A DNA stretch of 28,519 nucleotides from Bacteroidota bacterium (GTDB taxonomy: Bacteria; Bacteroidota; Bacteroidia; Cytophagales; Cyclobacteriaceae): the NCBI GenBank assembly GCA_023393375.1, contig JAEWLI010000043.1, positions 1 to 28,519 on the forward strand. The letters run 5' to 3'. Positions 25,801 to 28,519 of this stretch are shown here, piece after piece. Position 1 is the stretch's first letter; each line of letters begins with the position of its first letter. A program made the translations under genes and the position numbers. A model generated the notes under the pieces. The model was not told the DNA's origin. It made no database searches and worked only from the letters and a program-made list of their open reading frames with translations.

Positions 25801-27277
25801 AATTGTGTCTTCCAGTCCTTTTGATGGCGTACCCGTGATAGCAGAAATTAAACCTGGAGATCAGGAACAAAACATATCAGTATTCACCACACCTCAGGTC
25901 ATCTTTAATATGCCAATTAATAAAGAATTTTCTTTCCGAAATGAGCAAAGGATTAACAAAACATACCGGATTACGCTCAAAGAGTTTTCAGTTAAATCTA
26001 AAAAAGGGATAAATATAAAAGGTGAAGTAAATTGGAATTACGAAAAAAAGGTTGCTACTTTCAAGTCTAAAGATATTCTGCCAGGAAAATCAGATATCGT
26101 AATTTCTGCTTCTGTAATTGTAGAAGAAAAAATAAATAACGCTTGGGTCTCTGTGAGGGACGAAAAAGGGAAAATATTAGTTGAATCACAAGCAATTACC
26201 TTCACCACAGGGGATGAACCAGATTTTATCGAACAGGAATATGTTGAATTGAGCTATCCATTATATCGTCAGTTCAATTATTACAAAAATGAGTCTCCGG
26301 ACAATTATATTCAATTGATAATTGGTATACCTAATTTGTTTAATCCAGGGTCAGAATGGAATCAAATTGGGCGACTTACGCCAGTTGGCGGTGGTTCTCC
26401 GATCCAGTTCAATTATTCTTATCACAATGAAGATAATATGATCAAGTTTTCTTTGCCCAAAGAAACACCTGGAAATACTATATACAGACTCGAACTTGTG
26501 AATCTACCTGCTGTTGAGGCATCTCAAATAGACGCAAATGTACAAGCAAAAAGTACATTGTTGGCACATGATGCTAATGAAAATGACACTGAAATAGAAG
26601 TAGAAACCCAGTTTGCAACGGAAAGCAGATCAGAATTACAGGAAAAGGTAATATATTCTATGGAATTCAGAACCAGTCGTTACGAATCCTTTGTTGAAAA
26701 AATGAATAAATTGAGCTATTCCGAAGGATTAACCTGGGAATTGGAAAAGAATGTACATAGCCTTACGGTTAATATTGTTGGAGAGCGGTTCGATAGCTAC
26801 GAAGTAGTTAATTTAGCAGGAGGTACATTGATTAAAACTGTACCATTGCTTGATCAAACCAAATGGTTCAATGAGCAGATAAAGCCAATTATCAAGCTGG
26901 ATGACGCTACTCTTAGTAAAATCAGCCCTCCTGGGTTTCAACCCCCTTCATTAACTACTTATTTATTCCAAATGTATGGTACTCGAATTTTAACAGAAGA
27001 AGAGATTTTAACTGGTTCGACCGCAGAAAGCGAAGTAGTATCTGGTTTGAAGTACTACCTTGCTAAATATAGTATGGCTTATTTAGATCAATTAAAAGGG
27101 TTAGTGGCATTATATTATTCCAGATACCAAATATTAGATCCTGGACTCGAAAAAATATTAGATACAAAATTTCCCCCTTTATCATATGGGGAATATCCTG
27201 TTCAAATAAATTATACTTTGCCTGGAAAAGGACGTCCCAGTTCAACTTTTCAATACAATATAAAATATGAGGACTAA
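22835..27277 (+). CDS. Large exported beta-rich protein with SbsA-type Ig-like domain
   Basis: 1480 residues, overall family not recognised. An N-terminal signal (RFLFAIWFLSLTMACMQSIA) is followed by a short charged helix (about 50-77) and a long stretch, about 80-1000, of amphipathic beta strands. Its middle (about 600-900) is rich in Gly, Ala and Phe (IYGIAGGAHY, GFGFMAGIKFGLSGSAEAF, GRFGCGIGFDVTI), as in barrels or elongated beta sheets. Residues about 1006-1125 look like an SbsA/Big_5-type Ig domain (TPQVIFNMPINKEF, VNWNYEKKVATFKSKDILPGK, AITFTTGDEPDF). The C-terminal 350 residues mix beta segments with a helical part (SGLKYYLAKYSMAYLDQLKGL). TMAC is a weak lipobox, so lipidation is uncertain. 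The ATG lies inside the end of the previous gene, suggesting translational coupling; the next gene starts 4 bases after the stop. Confidence 0.7.
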   Translation: MVSINRFLFAIWFLSLTMACMQSIAMPNESISNDSALYEPLLVGEDLEDEVAKAHKLLEEIKQAKKFIQNLDELATVDLPVGVVSSKDKERETYAIIISDIIVRNGQAYLNAYLAFTVPGNGKKIAFKGTNIPFSYSGGIKGNAEIELVGNPEFDINKNIKLRIKGDGKTKATWDCNGFVSMTLDCDIEFDNNYFFPENEDGTRKNGSKLKTSFNTTFNDWNNILVGISLEPFQVQPVSGLGISIKNAVLDMSQFTNPQNINFPPIYHSDYFGKMDPVIWQGVYIQEAEIRLPPAFKKKEKSERIKFYAQNLMIDELGLTGLLGTDNLLTLQEGDMNGWGFSVDKININFLASKITSASFNGQLSVPQLSEKTTLNYNATISSGDQYTFIAQLNDRINMESMAAQLTLHPNSSITVKYQDNKFVPSLLLNGMMTVNAPLQKDDPSSTKLALANIEFQGMRINSESPHLSIDYFSFGTEQNSFENFPVSINKIGFKNIQDRYGIELGMNVNFTNNKDGGIGGEGLFTIWAKKENNKWKYDGLQVDKIVVDYSKKDAFSFYGEVNFIRGDSIYGNGFKGMLDANFTGFEMEATVLFGNVKGMRYWFTDALLASKTGIPAGPLSIYGIAGGAHYRVRQTEIGVNSSEIGRTTSGIVYAPDQKSGFGFMAGIKFGLSGSAEAFNGDARFGMSFTSSGGIDQIFFLGNAYFMTGAFNETVSSVADKAKKVIGNDNDIPVEASNASVYGKVHMLFDNKNKSFHASFSIFINVANGVIKGVGNGGLAGWGVIHFSPDDWYVHLGTPSNPNGVEVLDLAKLTMYFMVGNHIPEMPPPPDQVLSSLNQKGKHYSTQRNTTLDDGKGFAVGAAFSFDTGERTFLIFYGRFGCGIGFDVTIKKYGNNMHCEGMSGPIGINGWFAQGQAYAWVAASVGIKVNLFFYKGKFSIFELEVAALLEAKLPNPFWMRGTVGGKFNILNGLVKGNCAFEFEIGKMCKIVSSSPFDGVPVIAEIKPGDQEQNISVFTTPQVIFNMPINKEFSFRNEQRINKTYRITLKEFSVKSKKGINIKGEVNWNYEKKVATFKSKDILPGKSDIVISASVIVEEKINNAWVSVRDEKGKILVESQAITFTTGDEPDFIEQEYVELSYPLYRQFNYYKNESPDNYIQLIIGIPNLFNPGSEWNQIGRLTPVGGGSPIQFNYSYHNEDNMIKFSLPKETPGNTIYRLELVNLPAVEASQIDANVQAKSTLLAHDANENDTEIEVETQFATESRSELQEKVIYSMEFRTSRYESFVEKMNKLSYSEGLTWELEKNVHSLTVNIVGERFDSYEVVNLAGGTLIKTVPLLDQTKWFNEQIKPIIKLDDATLSKISPPGFQPPSLTTYLFQMYGTRILTEEEILTGSTAESEVVSGLKYYLAKYSMAYLDQLKGLVALYYSRYQILDPGLEKILDTKFPPLSYGEYPVQINYTLPGKGRPSSTFQYNIKYED

Positions 27278-27281
27278 ACCC

Positions 27282-28519
27282 ATGAACATGTTGATACATC
27301 ATAAAATATTCATATATGTGGCATTCAGTATGATTTTAGGAACGACCAGCTATGAAAGTAGGACACAGCCATTGAACCCTGATCAGATTGATATCAGAGC
27401 TATCGCCCGACCACTTCCCGATTCGATCATGATTCGGTGGGCACCTGCTAATGTCGCTGCCTGGATAATCTCCAATGAAAATGGGTATTTCATCGAGAGG
27501 TACACCATTATGAGAGATAACCGATTGCTTCCTCGTCCCGAAGTGAAAAAAATAAATACAATGCCAATGAAACCTCTCCCGCTAAATGAGTGGGAACCAT
27601 ACGTGATGAAGAATAAATATGCTGCAATTGCAGCACAAGCTTTGTATGGCGAAACATTTGAAATAAGTGGATCAGGAGGACTAAACCCTTCTCAGATATA
27701 TGCACTGTCTGAGGAACAAAGACAAAGATGGTCATTTGCACTTTATGCCGCCGATATTTCCCCTGAAGTGGCCAAAATATCGGGATTGTTGTACACCGAC
27801 AAAAGTGCAAAGGCAAATGAAATGTATCTTTATAAAATTTATACAAACAATCCTGCCACATCAAAATCCAAATTGGACACAGGATTTGTTTACACAGGGA
27901 TATCTGATTATGCTCCATTGCCTGTTCCCATTGAAGTTGAGGCGATTTTTAGTGATAAGGTGGCACAAATAAAATGGAATGCCTTTGTCCACAATCATCT
28001 ATACATTGGATATTTTATAGAAAAATCTGATGATCAAGGTAAAACTTTCAAAAAATTAAATGAAGAGTTATTGTTACAAATGTATGATGATGAATCCGAT
28101 ACAGAGTACATGTATAAACTCGACTCTCTTGATCAAAACAACAAGGAATACCATTATAGGATCAAGGGTGTAACCTCTTTTGGAGAAGAGGGGCCATGGT
28201 CAGCTATTGCCAAAGGTGTGGGAAAGGAAATGATCAATGCTGCTCCTAACCTAACCAAATATGACCTTCATGAAACAAAAGTAGTTCTCTATTGGGATTT
28301 TCCTAAAGAAATGGAAGGTTCAATTACAGGTTTTCGCATACTTCGGTCTGATAATATTAAAAATTTCAAACCAATAAGCAACATAGGTAAATCGGCAAGG
28401 CAGTTTACGGATAATGAACCTATCCCAACTGCATATTACAAAATCGAAGCTTGGAGAGATGGGGCTAACTCGCGTGAATCGTTTCCTGTTTTGGTACAAC
28501 TTACTGACAGTGTCCCCCC
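27282..28519 (+). CDS. Fibronectin-III-like exported protein (3' end outside window)
   Basis: An unbroken frame from ATG 27282 to the window end gives 412 residues; the gene continues beyond. A likely signal peptide (HHKIFIYVAFSMILGTTS) is followed by fibronectin-III-like modules: about 33-80 (RPLPDSIMIRWAPAN, GYFIERYTIMRD), 215-315 (KVAQIKWNAFVHNHLYIGYFIEKSDD, YHYRIKGVTSFGEEGPWS) and 325-405 (TKVVLYWDFPKEMEGSITGFRILR, TAYYKIEAWRDG). A helical insertion lies between the first two. Such modules bind other proteins or glycans at the cell surface. The start is 4 bases after the previous stop, so this is the third gene of the operon. A second ATG at 27288 is possible as start. Confidence 0.8.
   Translation, partial: MNMLIHHKIFIYVAFSMILGTTSYESRTQPLNPDQIDIRAIARPLPDSIMIRWAPANVAAWIISNENGYFIERYTIMRDNRLLPRPEVKKINTMPMKPLPLNEWEPYVMKNKYAAIAAQALYGETFEISGSGGLNPSQIYALSEEQRQRWSFALYAADISPEVAKISGLLYTDKSAKANEMYLYKIYTNNPATSKSKLDTGFVYTGISDYAPLPVPIEVEAIFSDKVAQIKWNAFVHNHLYIGYFIEKSDDQGKTFKKLNEELLLQMYDDESDTEYMYKLDSLDQNNKEYHYRIKGVTSFGEEGPWSAIAKGVGKEMINAAPNLTKYDLHETKVVLYWDFPKEMEGSITGFRILRSDNIKNFKPISNIGKSARQFTDNEPIPTAYYKIEAWRDGANSRESFPVLVQLTDSVP

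Overview
The window is an AT-rich stretch of a Bacteroidota chromosome. The order Cytophagales is plausible but I cannot prove it. The evidence is: exact Bacteroidota-type -7 boxes (TAnnTTTG) in front of several genes, a pyrG-yidC pair as often seen in this phylum, SprB-like repeats, a SusC-like TonB-box motif, and several large exported proteins ending or beginning in Bacteroidota style (LLAQ-type signal peptides, beta-barrel-like ends). I see no rRNA, tRNA, CRISPR array, insertion sequence or phage gene.

Layout. 1-119 is the tail of an unknown + strand gene. 130-1950 (-) is an unusual pyruvate kinase with an N-terminal extension, an apparently duplicated B domain and no C-terminal domain. 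2264-4193 (-) is the groES-groEL chaperonin operon with its own terminator; this GroEL lacks the usual GGM tail. 4637-5530 (+) is a small secreted protein with two SprB-like repeats. A bidirectional terminator separates it from a DMT/EamA transporter (5667-6635, -). 6797-10324 (-) is the pyrG-yidC operon (CTP synthase, then membrane protein insertase) with a clear promoter.

From 10385 to 10877 there is a long non-coding stretch with several hairpins and a strong + strand intrinsic terminator. It is a candidate small RNA or regulatory leader. It is followed by a + strand run: a secreted glucose/sorbosone dehydrogenase-like beta-propeller (10878-12065), a DUF2459/TIGR02117 membrane-anchored protein (12150-12845), a YkgJ-type cysteine-cluster protein (12903-13388), a triplicated 24-bp repeat, and an isoprenylcysteine-methyltransferase-like membrane protein (13659-14261). 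The last three have their own promoter-like boxes, so this is probably a row of single units rather than one operon.

14341-20703 (-) encodes a 2120-residue alpha-2-macroglobulin-like protein with an intact thioester motif. A charged coil, a carboxypeptidase-regulatory-like domain and a TonB-box-like segment are inserted where the protease bait region would be expected. Divergent from it, 21109 to the window end (+) is a tightly packed three-gene operon of exported proteins: a predicted outer-membrane beta-barrel, a 1480-residue beta-rich protein with an SbsA-type Ig-like domain, and a fibronectin-III-like protein cut by the window end. The second gene overlaps the first and the third follows by 4 bases, so they are probably translated together and may form one cell-surface assembly. 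I do not recognise this cluster. It and the modified macroglobulin are the best candidates for undescribed biology here.
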